The notes under the pieces are model-generated. The model ran no database searches. It was not told the DNA's origin and worked only from the letters and a program-made list of their open reading frames with translations. DNA of 64,000 nucleotides from contig QOQE01000002.1 of NCBI GenBank assembly GCA_003331935.1, forward strand, positions 104,928-168,927, given 5' to 3'. Numbering within the stretch: position 1 is the stretch's first letter; each line of letters starts with the position of its first letter. Source of the DNA: Alphaproteobacteria bacterium (GTDB taxonomy: Bacteria > Pseudomonadota > Alphaproteobacteria > Rhodobacterales > Rhodobacteraceae). Of this stretch, positions 1 to 9,143 are shown piece by piece. The position numbers and the translations under genes were made by a program.

Positions 1-864
1 CAATTTTATTTTGACGACTATTGCCCTTTTTGGTGTATTTTTTCTAAGTGAGCAGAGACTGTTGCTCAAATCTTCTGGCAGCATGGGAATAACCTTATCA
101 GGAAAATATGTTGAGTTTCCTCTTTTCAAGGCCTCTTCATCAATAATAGATCCTGGCTTAACAAAGAATGATACATCAGCAATGGCAACATATAAAAGGA
201 ATCCTCCAGGATTATTTTCAGAAGTATCTTTTTCTATGTAAATAGCATCATCTAAGTCCTTCGCATCGTCAGGGTCTATCGTAATAAAAGGCTTTGCTAT
301 TAGGTACTCATTTTTAGAAATTTTATAATTTTCAAATATCTTTTTTGCTTCGTTAATTATCTTTCTTGGAAAAACCTCCCGTAGGTTCCACTCGATTGCG
401 GCAATTTTAGAATAACTACTGGGGCAATCGATCGAGCCAAAAATATGAAAATCATAAATTTTATGTTTCTTTTGAAGCTTAGATGTTCCGCCCAATTCAA
501 AATAACCAAATTTTCGATCTATGTTTTCTCCGTTTTTAATCGGTAGGACTCTAGTTGGTTTGTTGCCTTTATTTGAAAAAAATGCTATTGTTGAACTATT
601 ATTGTCATGGAAATAGACACCGAAAACATAGTTTCTAGGGAACTTTATTTTCTTTATAATTGACAACGATGTGCTTGTTTCTGTCGAATGCTGAACCAAA
701 ACTAGAACAAGTCCACCAATGCTTAAACTATTAACATTCACACTAGTGCATAAAAACTGGAGTGGTGTGCCATTATGTGAACCACTTACAGTCACCCTGT
801 CATTGGGGTCAATACTGGTAATCGCAAAAATCTTTTTAGAGTTATGTTCTAGTGATTTAGAAAT
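1..864 (-). CDS. rnr: RNase R (3'-5' exoribonuclease), 5' part only, no canonical start
   Basis: RNase R degrades structured RNA 3' to 5'. Translating the minus strand gives one open frame from 891 down to the left edge with no stop. It carries cold-shock/OB-fold-like sequence (about 840-400), a stretch matching the CSD2-RNB junction ([16 protein letters not shown]), and the RNB catalytic motif [14 protein letters not shown] at about 285-241 with its metal-binding aspartates. The rest of RNB and the S1 domain lie outside the window. The frame lacks the helix-turn-helix domain of about 70 residues usual at the N-terminus. It has no ATG, GTG or TTG between its first codon (891) and the GTG at 795, which already lies inside the OB fold; the first ATG is at 84. 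The end given here is an ATT codon at 864-862 overlapping the topA stop, chosen only as a nominal boundary. Translation probably comes from topA by a -1 shift. Family assignment is firm; the mode of expression is inferred. Confidence 0.82.
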   Translation of the reverse strand, partial: MSKSLEHNSKKIFAITSIDPNDRVTVSGSHNGTPLQFLCTSVNVNSLSIGGLVLVLVQHSTETSTSLSIIKKIKFPRNYVFGVYFHDNNSSTIAFFSNKGNKPTRVLPIKNGENIDRKFGYFELGGTSKLQKKHKIYDFHIFGSIDCPSSYSKIAAIEWNLREVFPRKIINEAKKIFENYKISKNEYLIAKPFITIDPDDAKDLDDAIYIEKDTSENNPGGFLLYVAIADVSFFVKPGSIIDEEALKRGNSTYFPDKVIPMLPEDLSNSLCSLRKNTPKRAIVVKIKL

Positions 865-873
865 TATTTTTTT
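864..873 (-). other. Candidate -1 frameshift site A AAA AAA before the topA stop
   Basis: Read on the minus strand, the end of topA is AGA AAA AAA TAA. The last A of AGA plus the two lysine codons form A AAA AAA, phased exactly as an X XXY YYZ slippery heptamer (873-867), with UAA next (866-864). A -1 slip continues into ATA ATT TCT AAA and joins the open RNase R frame. No strong stimulatory stem-loop or well-placed internal Shine-Dalgarno sequence was found nearby; a purine-rich GAAGAGAG lies roughly 20-25 bases upstream. RNA polymerase slippage on the run of seven A residues is an equally possible mechanism. Confidence 0.55.
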
Positions 874-3338
874 CTTTTTGCTTCTATTAGATCAATACTC
901 TCTTCAAGGGTAAGTGATTGAATAGATTTTTCTTTTGGTATAGTAACATTAATTTTATTCCATTTGATGTAGTCACCATAACGTCCTGACATAATCTTCA
1001 CTTCTTCGCCATTCGGGTGGGAACCTAAAATTTTTAGTTCTTTGCCTGCTCTTCCACCCCTATTATTTTTCTTTTCAGCTGCCTCTACAAGCAATTCAAC
1101 GGCCCTGTTCATTCCAATTGAAAAGACTTCTTCAAAATCTTTCATATTAGCATAAATCTTTCCATGTTTTATGTATGGACCATAAGGACCTATAGCAGCA
1201 ATGACCTCAGACTGATCCTCCGGATGTAAGCCAAGATTTCTTGGAAGTTCTAAAAGTTGCCTTGCTTTTTCAATTGTAAGCTCATCTAGCGTGTAATGCT
1301 TCGGCACTGCGGATCTTTTTGGTTTGTCAGAACCAGCATAAAAAATCTCAAGATATGGTCCATATCGCCCATTTTTCAGAAATATATCATTCCCATTGGT
1401 ATCCTGACCAATGGGTTCTTCCTGAGTTATCAACTCAGCGGGGTTATTTTCTGAATTAGCATTTAGAGGTCTAGAGTATTTACAATCAGGATATGATGAA
1501 CACCCTATAAAGGCTCCAGTCTTGGACAACTTTATTCCTAACTCACCGTTATTGCACGCAGAACACTTTTTCTGAATTTTCCCAGATCCGTCATCAAAAA
1601 GATAATTGGCCAACTTTTCGTTAAGGTTATCAAGTACCTCTGTAATACTAAAGCTCATAGCGTATTCAACAGATTGAGATAACTCCTCCCAAAAACTTCT
1701 GATAACTTCTTTCCACTTTTTTTCTCCACTAGAAATATCGTCCAAATTTTCTTCAAGCTTTGCAGTATAGTCATATTCGATATATTTATTAAAATAGGCC
1801 TCTAAGAAAAAATTTAACAGTCGACCCGTATCTTCGGGCACAAGCCTGTTCTTATCTTTTTTCACATAATTTCTTTCTTGTATCTTAGAAATAATAGATG
1901 CGTATGTTGAAGGCCTGCCTATACCTTCTTCTTCAAGTCGCTTGATCAGCGAAGCTTCATTAAATCTTGGTGGAGGTTCAGTGAAGTGTTGTTCTCTATT
2001 AACTTTCTCCAATTTCACCTTTGATTTTTCTTTCAGGTTAGGGATTCTTTTCTCTTCATCTTCTTTTTTCGCATCTTGAAATATTTTTAAATGTCCTTCG
2101 AATGTTACAACCTGGCCCGACAGCCTAAATTGAGCACTGTTGCAAGAGGATGAAATTAAAACAGTCGTCTGCAACACCTCTGCAGCTCTTGACTGAGACG
2201 CCAATGCTCTTCGCCAAATTAATGTGTATAAATCCAATTCAGACTTGTTTAAGGTCTTTGCCTTTTCAGGAGTTTGAGAAAAATCCGTGGGCCTGATGCA
2301 CTCATGTGCCTCTTGTGCATTCTTTGCTTTATTTTTAAATACACGCGGTTTTTCAGGTAAAAAATCGTCGCCAAGAGAACTAGAAATTTGCTTTCTAGCG
2401 CTTGCAATACCTTCAGAAGCCATCTCAATTCCGTCTGTACGCATGTATGTTATCAATCCTGCTTCATAAAGTTTCTGAGCTGTTGACATTACATCCCTAG
2501 GGCTAATTTTTAGATTTGTGCTAGCAGATTGCTGTAAGGTCGATGTAGTGAATGGTGCATAGGGATTGCGGTTTCTTTTCTGGCTGGTTACAGAGGTCAC
2601 CTGATATTCTTTTTTCTCGAGATCACTGGCTGTTATGTTTGTCTCTTCGGAATTCTGGAATGAGAATTTCTCAACTTTTTGTTGGTCAAATAGAGATAGA
2701 TTGGCCTGAACAATATTATCATTTTCATCTTTAAAGTCGGCTGAAATAGTCCAATATTCTTCAGATTTAAACTTTTCTATTTCAATCTCTCTATCGACTA
2801 CAAGCCTTAACGCTGGTGATTGAACACGACCAGCTGATTTTGCAGCTCCTCTCAATCTCTGCCAAAGTACCGGAGAGATATTAAAACCCATAAGATAATC
2901 TAAAGAATTTCTTGCTAGATATGCTTCGACTAAATCAGTATCTATTTCTCTTGGGCTTTCGATAGCTGATAAAATGGCACTCTTCGTGATAGCATTGAAT
3001 ACCACCCGTTCTACTGCAATATCTGCTTTCAATGCTTTTTTATTTTTCAATATTTCAAGAATGTGCCATGAAATTGCTTCGCCTTCTCTATCGGGGTCTG
3101 TAGCCAATATCAACTTTGAACTTGATTTTAGTGCCTTAATTATTTCGTCTAGGTGTTTTTTACTTTTTGTATCAATTTCCCATTTGGGGTTAAAGTCATT
3201 ATCAACATCAATTGATCCATTTTTTTTTGGTAGATTTCTTACATGTCCATAAGATGCAAGTACTTTGTACTGACTTCCCAAGTATTTGTTAATTGTCTTG
3301 GCTTTTGCTGGTGATTCTACAACAACGACGTTAGTCAT
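864..3338 (-). CDS. topA: DNA topoisomerase I
   Basis: Type IA topoisomerase that relaxes negative supercoils through a 5'-phosphotyrosine intermediate. Visible parts are an N-terminal Toprim domain ([13 protein letters not shown] at the start, then [14 protein letters not shown]), the active-site tyrosine in [10 protein letters not shown], a zinc-finger-like segment with four cysteines ([10 protein letters not shown] to CSSYPDCKY), and C-terminal topoisomerase repeats ([29 protein letters not shown]). The ATG at 3338 is preferred over a TTG one codon upstream because AGGA sits about 8 bases before the ATG. At 824 residues the protein stops soon after the last repeat and lacks the long lysine/alanine-rich tail common in relatives. 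Its last codons, AAA AAA TAA, form the slippery site discussed separately. It is divergent from coxB across about 255 bases. Confidence 0.97.
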   Translation of the reverse strand: MTNVVVVESPAKAKTINKYLGSQYKVLASYGHVRNLPKKNGSIDVDNDFNPKWEIDTKSKKHLDEIIKALKSSSKLILATDPDREGEAISWHILEILKNKKALKADIAVERVVFNAITKSAILSAIESPREIDTDLVEAYLARNSLDYLMGFNISPVLWQRLRGAAKSAGRVQSPALRLVVDREIEIEKFKSEEYWTISADFKDENDNIVQANLSLFDQQKVEKFSFQNSEETNITASDLEKKEYQVTSVTSQKRNRNPYAPFTTSTLQQSASTNLKISPRDVMSTAQKLYEAGLITYMRTDGIEMASEGIASARKQISSSLGDDFLPEKPRVFKNKAKNAQEAHECIRPTDFSQTPEKAKTLNKSELDLYTLIWRRALASQSRAAEVLQTTVLISSSCNSAQFRLSGQVVTFEGHLKIFQDAKKEDEEKRIPNLKEKSKVKLEKVNREQHFTEPPPRFNEASLIKRLEEEGIGRPSTYASIISKIQERNYVKKDKNRLVPEDTGRLLNFFLEAYFNKYIEYDYTAKLEENLDDISSGEKKWKEVIRSFWEELSQSVEYAMSFSITEVLDNLNEKLANYLFDDGSGKIQKKCSACNNGELGIKLSKTGAFIGCSSYPDCKYSRPLNANSENNPAELITQEEPIGQDTNGNDIFLKNGRYGPYLEIFYAGSDKPKRSAVPKHYTLDELTIEKARQLLELPRNLGLHPEDQSEVIAAIGPYGPYIKHGKIYANMKDFEEVFSIGMNRAVELLVEAAEKKNNRGGRAGKELKILGSHPNGEEVKIMSGRYGDYIKWNKINVTIPKEKSIQSLTLEESIDLIEAKRKK

Positions 3339-3530
3339 CAAAATTCCTAAAAGTTTTGTCCTAAATCTTATCCAATACTGATCTTGTCAATCTTTTTTTT
3401 AAAAAATTTGATTGATATTAAATTTGTTGCGACGATATATCCAAAAAAAAAGTTTGAAATAAAGAACAAAAATTTTTAGGCTTAAAAACGTTGATTTATC
3501 AAGTTTTGTGGTAGATTTTTACAAAATGTA

Positions 3531-3549
3531 GTCTATATATGATATAGAC
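3531..3549. promoter_or_regulatory. Inverted repeat upstream of coxB
   Basis: A perfect inverted repeat, GTCTATA-TATGA-TATAGAC, lies in the topA/coxB divergent region, ending 46 bases before the coxB ATG. Size and position fit a dimeric regulator's operator, but the AT-rich centre could also be part of a promoter. No regulator is known here, so function is inference. The rest of 3339-3595 is AT-rich sequence that should hold the two divergent promoters; no convincing -35/-10 pair could be picked. Confidence 0.35.
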
Positions 3550-3595
3550 ATTTAAGCACAAGCTTACGAAATAAAAACTATGGTCAGGGGGTCTT

Positions 3596-4492
3596 ATGAA
3601 TAGTTTTTTACGACATCTTTTTTTGAGATTATTTTGGGTTCCATTAACCACAGTCCTGTTTGTAGTTTTTGGTTCGCCATTAATGGCAAATGATGGGTTA
3701 GATAAAGATCTTCCCGTTATAGGAAAACCAATTCCTAACGGCCTCAATTTTCAACCACCAGTTACCGAGTTAGCGAGAGACATACAATGGCTAGATAACG
3801 TTTTGCTTGTAATTATAACACTCATATCAATATTCGTCAGTGCGCTTCTCGTTTGGGTTTTTATTCGATATAACCGAAGAGCTAACCCAACTCCATCTTC
3901 CACTACACATAATACGCCTATAGAGATTTTATGGACAGTAATCCCAGTATTTATATTGATAGGCATCGGGATAATTTCACTACCTATCTTGCTCAAACAG
4001 TTAAGAATCCCAGAGAGCGACGTCGTCATTAAAGCTACTGGGGCCCAGTGGTACTGGTCATATGATTACCCTCAGCATGATTTTTCATTTGACTCGGTGA
4101 TGCTTGAAAAGGAGGAGCTAGAGGAGTTTGGATACTCTCAGGATGAATATTTGCTAGCGACAGACAATCCTGTGGTGGTGCCAGTTAACAAAAACATTAC
4201 CGTTCAGGTTACTGCATCCGATGTAATTCATGCGTGGAAAATAATGTCTTTTGGTGTGCATCAAGATGGCGTGCCAGGTCGCTTAGCTGAGCTTTGGTTT
4301 AAACCAGAGAAGGAGGGAGTATATTTTGGGCAGTGCTCTGAATTATGCGGTTTGAATCATTCCTATATGCCAATAGTCGTTAAGGTGGTCAGCGAAGAAG
4401 AATACGAAGCATGGCTCGAGAGATCTGTTGAGAAGTTTGCAAGTATAAGCGGTAACAGACAAAAGACCATTGCGTTAGCTGAGAAAAATTAA
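3596..4492 (+). CDS. coxB: Cytochrome c oxidase subunit II
   Basis: Subunit II of aa3-type oxidase accepts electrons from cytochrome c at the CuA centre on the periplasmic side. The 298-residue protein has a signal peptide (about 1-31), two transmembrane helices (about 67-91 and 109-133), the aromatic electron-entry motif QWYWSYDYP (151-159), and all CuA ligands: His212, Cys247, Glu249, Cys251, His255 and Met258. An AGGGGGT sequence lies just before the ATG. It heads a cluster with ctaB, a small membrane protein, ctaG, coxC and SURF1. Subunit I (coxA) is not in the window, as is common in Rhodobacterales where coxA lies elsewhere. Confidence 0.97.
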   Translation: MNSFLRHLFLRLFWVPLTTVLFVVFGSPLMANDGLDKDLPVIGKPIPNGLNFQPPVTELARDIQWLDNVLLVIITLISIFVSALLVWVFIRYNRRANPTPSSTTHNTPIEILWTVIPVFILIGIGIISLPILLKQLRIPESDVVIKATGAQWYWSYDYPQHDFSFDSVMLEKEELEEFGYSQDEYLLATDNPVVVPVNKNITVQVTASDVIHAWKIMSFGVHQDGVPGRLAELWFKPEKEGVYFGQCSELCGLNHSYMPIVVKVVSEEEYEAWLERSVEKFASISGNRQKTIALAEKN

Positions 4493-4524
4493 TCAGTGGA
4501 TTCTGATCGGATGGGTAATTTTAA

Positions 4525-5466
4525 TTGAATACTTTAGGAAATGTCGAACCAATTGTAAAAAGTTCTTTAAAAGACTTGTATGCTCTTTTGAAGCCAAGAG
4601 TGATGTGGCTTGCTGTTTTCACAGCTGCTGTGGGAATAATGATAGCCCCAAATCAGAATAGTTTTTTTCTGTCTCTCATAATATTGCTGTGCATATCCAT
4701 AGGTGCCGGTGCAGCAGGAGCCTTAAATATGTGGTGGGATAAAGAAATTGACAATCTGATGGAGCGTACAAGTGGTAGACCTCTGCCGAGTGAAAAAATA
4801 AGCTCAGATGACGCTTTTGTATTCGGTTTTAGCCTTTCAATCTTTTCTGTTATGTTCTTGGGATTGGTTTCTAATTGGCTGGCCGCTTTTCTTCTAGGAG
4901 TAACGATATTTTTCTATCTTGTTATTTATTCAATTTTTTTAAAAAAAACTACACCCCAAAATATCGTAATTGGTGGAGCTGCTGGTGCAATGCCTCCATT
5001 AATTGGTTGGGTGGCGACTACGGGAACAATCTCGGCAGAACCCCTTTTGTTATTTCTATTTATATTTTTCTGGACTCCTCCTCACTTTTGGTCATTGGCA
5101 ATAATAACCAAGGATGACTACGCGAAAGCGAATATTCCTATGTTCCCAGTTCTCTACGGAGTGGAAAAGACAAGAAAATTAATACTTCTTTACTCCGTAA
5201 TATTGACTGTTTGTTCGCAGATTATCGCGTTTACGGAGATCGGTGGCCCCTTATTTTTTTTGCTGAGTAATGTCTTGAACGCTGTCTTGCTGTTGTCTGC
5301 TGTAAGACTTTTTAGAATTCATAAAAATGGTGAATATGAGAGAGAAAAAAGATTTTTTAAGTATACAATCCTTTATCTGTTTTTATATTTCGGTTTTCTG
5401 GTGATAAGTAACTTTTTTAAAACTTTTAGTGCTGACATTCCGTTAAATTGGCCAAATCTATTTTGA
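4525..5466 (+). CDS. ctaB: Protoheme IX farnesyltransferase (heme O synthase)
   Basis: UbiA-family membrane prenyltransferase that adds a farnesyl group to heme B, giving heme O, the precursor of heme A for the oxidase encoded here. The 313-residue polytopic protein has the first aspartate-rich motif N68-MWW-D72-KEI-D76 followed by RTSGRPLPS, and a second polar loop KDDYAKANIPMFP. The start is a TTG; a stop lies just upstream in frame and the first in-frame ATG falls inside the first transmembrane helix, so TTG is the best available choice. A purine-rich GGATGGG precedes it. It follows coxB by 32 bases. Confidence 0.95.
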   Translation: MNTLGNVEPIVKSSLKDLYALLKPRVMWLAVFTAAVGIMIAPNQNSFFLSLIILLCISIGAGAAGALNMWWDKEIDNLMERTSGRPLPSEKISSDDAFVFGFSLSIFSVMFLGLVSNWLAAFLLGVTIFFYLVIYSIFLKKTTPQNIVIGGAAGAMPPLIGWVATTGTISAEPLLLFLFIFFWTPPHFWSLAIITKDDYAKANIPMFPVLYGVEKTRKLILLYSVILTVCSQIIAFTEIGGPLFFLLSNVLNAVLLLSAVRLFRIHKNGEYEREKRFFKYTILYLFLYFGFLVISNFFKTFSADIPLNWPNLF

Positions 5467-5476
5467 AAAGTTCATT

Positions 5477-5662
5477 GTGGGAAGAGAATTGAAACAATTA
5501 GATCTAAATAGGGGTTCTGGAAATATTAAAATAGGAATACTACTATTCATAGTAGTAGCTCTCATTTTTTCCGTAACTATAGTGAAGCTTAAGCAGGGTG
5601 CGCTAATGCAAGGTTACGATCATATAATTAGACAAAATATGCTAGAAAAAAACGATGAATAA
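5477..5662 (+). CDS. Small single-pass membrane protein of the cox cluster (CoxF-like)
   Basis: A 61-residue protein starting at GTG, with a short basic cytoplasmic N-terminus, one transmembrane helix (about residues 18-37, KIGILLFIVVALIFSV) and a charged C-terminus. Position between ctaB and ctaG, and the same one-helix plan, match the small CoxF-type proteins found at this point in alphaproteobacterial cox operons. Sequence conservation in this group is low, so the name rests mainly on context. Its 3' end overlaps the start of ctaG by 8 bases, indicating translational coupling and a role in oxidase assembly. Confidence 0.75.
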   Translation: MGRELKQLDLNRGSGNIKIGILLFIVVALIFSVTIVKLKQGALMQGYDHIIRQNMLEKNDE

Positions 5663-6200
5663 GTTACTTCGACCAAATCGTACGCCGATTTTTTTGATTG
5701 GACTTGTTTGCTTAATGCTTTCAGCTTCGTTCGCAGCGGTACCTTTTTACGATTGGTTTTGTAAGGTTACAGGGTATGGAGGCACTCCGGAAGTCTATTC
5801 CGACACTTTTGATGGTCCAGTTTTGAACAAGACTATTAAAGTTCGTTTTGATGCATCAAAGGCAAAGGATATGCGTTGGAACTTTATACCAATGCAAAAT
5901 GAGGTTGAAGTGAGAATCGGTGAAACCGCACTTGTTTTTTATGAAGCACATAATCCAACTGAGGATGTAATTTCTGGTCAAGCTAGCTTCAACGTGTTTC
6001 CATTTTCAGCAGGCAACTATTTTAGTAAGATCGATTGCTTTTGTTTTGTTGAACAAACTCTGCAACCAGGAGAGAAAGTTAAAATGCCAGTGACTTTTTA
6101 TATTGACCCAGAAATTGTTGAAAATATTGAAACGAAAAATATAAAATCGCTGACATTATCTTATACTTTTTATAACCTAAAAGATGAGATAAAATCATAA
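5655..6200 (+). CDS. ctaG: Cytochrome c oxidase assembly protein CtaG (Cox11)
   Basis: Copper chaperone that delivers copper to the CuB site of subunit I. The 181-residue protein has one N-terminal transmembrane anchor (about 11-30), a conserved Cys36 in FYDWFCKVTGYGG, a beta-rich periplasmic domain, and the copper-binding CFCF motif (Cys128, Cys130). Length and motifs are typical for Cox11. Its ATG lies inside the end of the preceding small gene. Confidence 0.96.
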   Translation: MNKLLRPNRTPIFLIGLVCLMLSASFAAVPFYDWFCKVTGYGGTPEVYSDTFDGPVLNKTIKVRFDASKAKDMRWNFIPMQNEVEVRIGETALVFYEAHNPTEDVISGQASFNVFPFSAGNYFSKIDCFCFVEQTLQPGEKVKMPVTFYIDPEIVENIETKNIKSLTLSYTFYNLKDEIKS

Positions 6201-6225
6201 AATATTGAGTGGAAGAGGATAAAAA

Positions 6226-7014
6226 ATGGCCCATGAAAAAAATCACGATTACCATATTATAAATCCAAGTTTATGGCCATTCTTGAGTGCCCTCGGCGCT
6301 TTTATTCTTCTCTTTGGAAGTGTGTTATTCATGCATGGGGGAACTGTTATAGTCGCAGCTTTGGGCCTCTTAGTTGTGCTATATTGTATGTTTGCCTGGT
6401 GGTCAGATGTAGTTTTCGAAAGCAAAGATGGTGACCATACACCAGTCGTTCAATTAGGTTTAAGATATGGAGTAATCATGTTCATAACATCTGAGGTGAT
6501 GTTTTTTCTTGCTTGGTTTTGGACATTTTTTAAACATGCGCTGTACCCAATGGAGGCAGTAGGCGGCGTTTGGCCTCCGACTGGGATAGAGACCTTTGAT
6601 CCGTGGCATCTTCCATTGATAAACACATTAATTTTGCTTTGTTCAGGAGCGGCAGCGACCTGGGCTCATCATGCAATAGCGCATGAGAATGATAGGAAAG
6701 GATTAGAGAACGGTTTGATTTTAGCTATTGGATTAGGGGCTCTTTTCACTGTGTTCCAAATTTATGAATATACTCATGCCTCTTTCGCCTTTGCAGGTAA
6801 TATCTATGGAGCCACTTTTTTCATGGCAACCGGCTTTCATGGGTTTCATGTCCTAATAGGTACCATTTTTTTGTTAGTTTGCTTAATTAGGGCAAAAAAA
6901 GGCCATTTCTCGCCTGAAAAGCATATTGGCTTTGAAGCAGCGGCTTGGTATTGGCATTTCGTTGATGTCGTTTGGCTTTTTTTGTTTGCTGCGATTTACA
7001 TTTGGGGAGCTTAA
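6226..7014 (+). CDS. coxC: Cytochrome c oxidase subunit III
   Basis: Subunit III of the aa3 oxidase stabilises the core and supports proton uptake. The 262-residue protein is polytopic (seven helices by eye), with family features such as [28 protein letters not shown] and the C-terminal [19 protein letters not shown]. The start ATG is preceded by GAAGAGGA. It is separated from ctaG by 25 bases and from the SURF1 gene by 22. Confidence 0.97.
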   Translation: MAHEKNHDYHIINPSLWPFLSALGAFILLFGSVLFMHGGTVIVAALGLLVVLYCMFAWWSDVVFESKDGDHTPVVQLGLRYGVIMFITSEVMFFLAWFWTFFKHALYPMEAVGGVWPPTGIETFDPWHLPLINTLILLCSGAAATWAHHAIAHENDRKGLENGLILAIGLGALFTVFQIYEYTHASFAFAGNIYGATFFMATGFHGFHVLIGTIFLLVCLIRAKKGHFSPEKHIGFEAAAWYWHFVDVVWLFLFAAIYIWGA

Positions 7015-7036
7015 TCGCTCTTAAGATTTACTCAAA

Positions 7037-7699
7037 ATGAATAAGAAGTGGGTTTTTCTTGTATTTATTGCAGTTCCTGGGCTTTTAGTTTTGCTGTCCT
7101 TAGGCATTTGGCAAACTAAGAGACTAGCTTGGAAGGAAGCTCTCTTAGAAAATATTAATAATAATTTGACAGCAGAGCCTTCATCACTCACCAGCGGAAT
7201 AAAAAAATCATCGGATAATTATAAAATGGTGAAAGTTCAAGGCGTCTTAGAGCCCAATTCAATTTTTATTCTTACACCCATTAAAGGATCAGGAGCCGGC
7301 TTCAGGGTGATTTCGCCGCTCAAACTTAAAGATGGAAGGAAAATTCTTGTAGATAGAGGAGTTATAGAGGAAAAAGAAAAACCTCATTTGCAGACCGCAG
7401 GCCAACAGAGGTCAGTAGTAGGGTACCTTTCCTGGCCGAATGAAACTGATTACTTTACGCCGGAGCCCAACTTTACGCGTAACATATGGTTTTCCAGAGA
7501 TTTAGAAAAAATGGCGAATTTCCTTAAAACTCAACCGATATTAGTAGTTGCAACTGAAAATCGGCTCGACGCAAGTATTGAAATGCAGGATCCAACTAAT
7601 GACATACCGAATAACCATCTTCAATATGCAATTACTTGGTTCATGATGTCGATTTTATGGTTTAGTATGAGTGTGTACTTCGTATATAAAAAGGATTAA
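7037..7699 (+). CDS. SURF1 family oxidase assembly protein
   Basis: SURF1 proteins support insertion or transfer of heme A into subunit I. The 220-residue protein has the classic plan: a transmembrane helix near each end (about 5-24 and 198-216) with a periplasmic domain between, the early motif LGIWQTKRLAWKE and the late NNHLQYAITWFMMS. It closes the oxidase assembly cluster directly before thrC, with 18 bases between. Confidence 0.93.
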   Translation: MNKKWVFLVFIAVPGLLVLLSLGIWQTKRLAWKEALLENINNNLTAEPSSLTSGIKKSSDNYKMVKVQGVLEPNSIFILTPIKGSGAGFRVISPLKLKDGRKILVDRGVIEEKEKPHLQTAGQQRSVVGYLSWPNETDYFTPEPNFTRNIWFSRDLEKMANFLKTQPILVVATENRLDASIEMQDPTNDIPNNHLQYAITWFMMSILWFSMSVYFVYKKD

Positions 7700-7717
7700 A
7701 AGAAAGAAGATTGAGTA

Positions 7718-9118
7718 ATGTTGTACCATTCGACAAGGGGATTAGACGGTTCAAGGAGCTTTAGCGAAGTTTTACATTCAGGGTTAGCCGAGGATGGGGG
7801 GCTATTCGTACCAGAGTCAGTCCCAACACTAAACAGGGGAACCATAGACGAATGGAAACACTACAGTTATGAAGAACTTGCTGTCGAGATAATTTCTTTG
7901 TTTTCTGGCGATTGCTTTAGCAGGTCAGAATTAACCGATATTGTATATCAATCCTATTCTGGGTTTCAACATGAGATAAAAAGTCCTTTGACAAAATTGG
8001 AAGAAAATCATTTTCTTCTTGAACTATTCCATGGACCAACACTAGCGTTTAAAGACTTTGCTATGCAGGTAATAGCAAAAATGTTTGCAAGGACCCTCCA
8101 GAAAAAAAATTTAAAAATTAATATTGTAACTGCAACTTCTGGCGATACAGGATCTGCTGCAGTTGAGGCTTTTAAAAATCTATCGAATGTGAATTTATAT
8201 GTTCTCTATCCACATGAGAGAATTTCTCAAATACAAAGAATGCAAATGACTACCGCAAACGCCACGAACATTAAAGTATTTGCTGTACAAGGAACATTTG
8301 ATGATTGCCAGTCAATAGTGAAGCGACTGTTTGCCGACAAAGAACTTGTAAGTGATGTTAATTTATCTGGTGTAAATTCAATTAATTGGGCACGAATTCT
8401 GATTCAGACGGTCTACTATTTCTCTGCTTTCTATCAACTGAAATTTGTTTATGGAGAAAAGGTGAGTTTTTGTGTTCCGACAGGCAATTTTGGAGACGCT
8501 TACGCCGGATATCTTGCGAAAAAAATGGGTTTACCAATAAATAAGATTATTGTTGCGACAAACGAAAATGATATTTTGGATCGAGTTTTTAAAACTGGCA
8601 CTTATAAAAGTGATCAAGTAAGCCAAACCTTATCCCCCTCGATGGATATTCAAGTTGCATCCAATTTTGAAAGGCTGCTGTTTGATCTTTTGAATAAAGA
8701 CCCAAAAAAAGTTTGTGAGCTTATGAATAAGCTAGCCAAAAAAGGCGGCTTTAATGTTGATAAAAAAATAATAAAGCAGATTCTAAAAGACTTTGATAGT
8801 GGTGCTGTGACAGATAAGGATACTGTTACAACAATAGGCCAATTCTATCATTCAAGAGAGGTCATTTTATGTCCTCATAGCGCTATTGGGGTGAGGGTAG
8901 CACAAGATTTTGTTAATGCAGGAGAAACGGTTATTTCTCTTGGGACAGCACATCCAGCAAAATTCAAAGACACTGTAGAGAGCGCATTAAATATAAGCAT
9001 ACCAATTCCACTTCCCCTAAAAGACGTTATAAAAAAGAATGAAAACGTAAAAGTTATATCTCCCGACAAAGGGTTAGTTGCTGAAGAAATAAGAAATAGC
9101 AAATTTACAACTTATTAA
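7718..9118 (+). CDS. thrC: Threonine synthase
   Basis: PLP enzyme that converts O-phosphohomoserine to threonine. The 466-residue protein has the PLP lysine (Lys112) in HGPTLAFKDFAMQ, the phosphate-binding loop TSGDTGSAA, and the N-terminal motif YHSTRG common in bacterial ThrC. Linkage to cox genes is a positional habit of this group and not a metabolic one. In many Rhodobacterales a pitrilysin-like M16 peptidase gene follows thrC; here the next gene, 25 bases on, is an acetyltransferase. Confidence 0.97.
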   Translation: MLYHSTRGLDGSRSFSEVLHSGLAEDGGLFVPESVPTLNRGTIDEWKHYSYEELAVEIISLFSGDCFSRSELTDIVYQSYSGFQHEIKSPLTKLEENHFLLELFHGPTLAFKDFAMQVIAKMFARTLQKKNLKINIVTATSGDTGSAAVEAFKNLSNVNLYVLYPHERISQIQRMQMTTANATNIKVFAVQGTFDDCQSIVKRLFADKELVSDVNLSGVNSINWARILIQTVYYFSAFYQLKFVYGEKVSFCVPTGNFGDAYAGYLAKKMGLPINKIIVATNENDILDRVFKTGTYKSDQVSQTLSPSMDIQVASNFERLLFDLLNKDPKKVCELMNKLAKKGGFNVDKKIIKQILKDFDSGAVTDKDTVTTIGQFYHSREVILCPHSAIGVRVAQDFVNAGETVISLGTAHPAKFKDTVESALNISIPIPLPLKDVIKKNENVKVISPDKGLVAEEIRNSKFTTY

Positions 9119-9143
9119 GCATTTAGGAAGTAAGATCTTTGGA

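Noticed and set aside
3596..7699. Absence of coxA from the oxidase cluster
   Set aside because: coxA commonly lies apart from coxB-ctaB-ctaG-coxC in Rhodobacterales, so this is ordinary.
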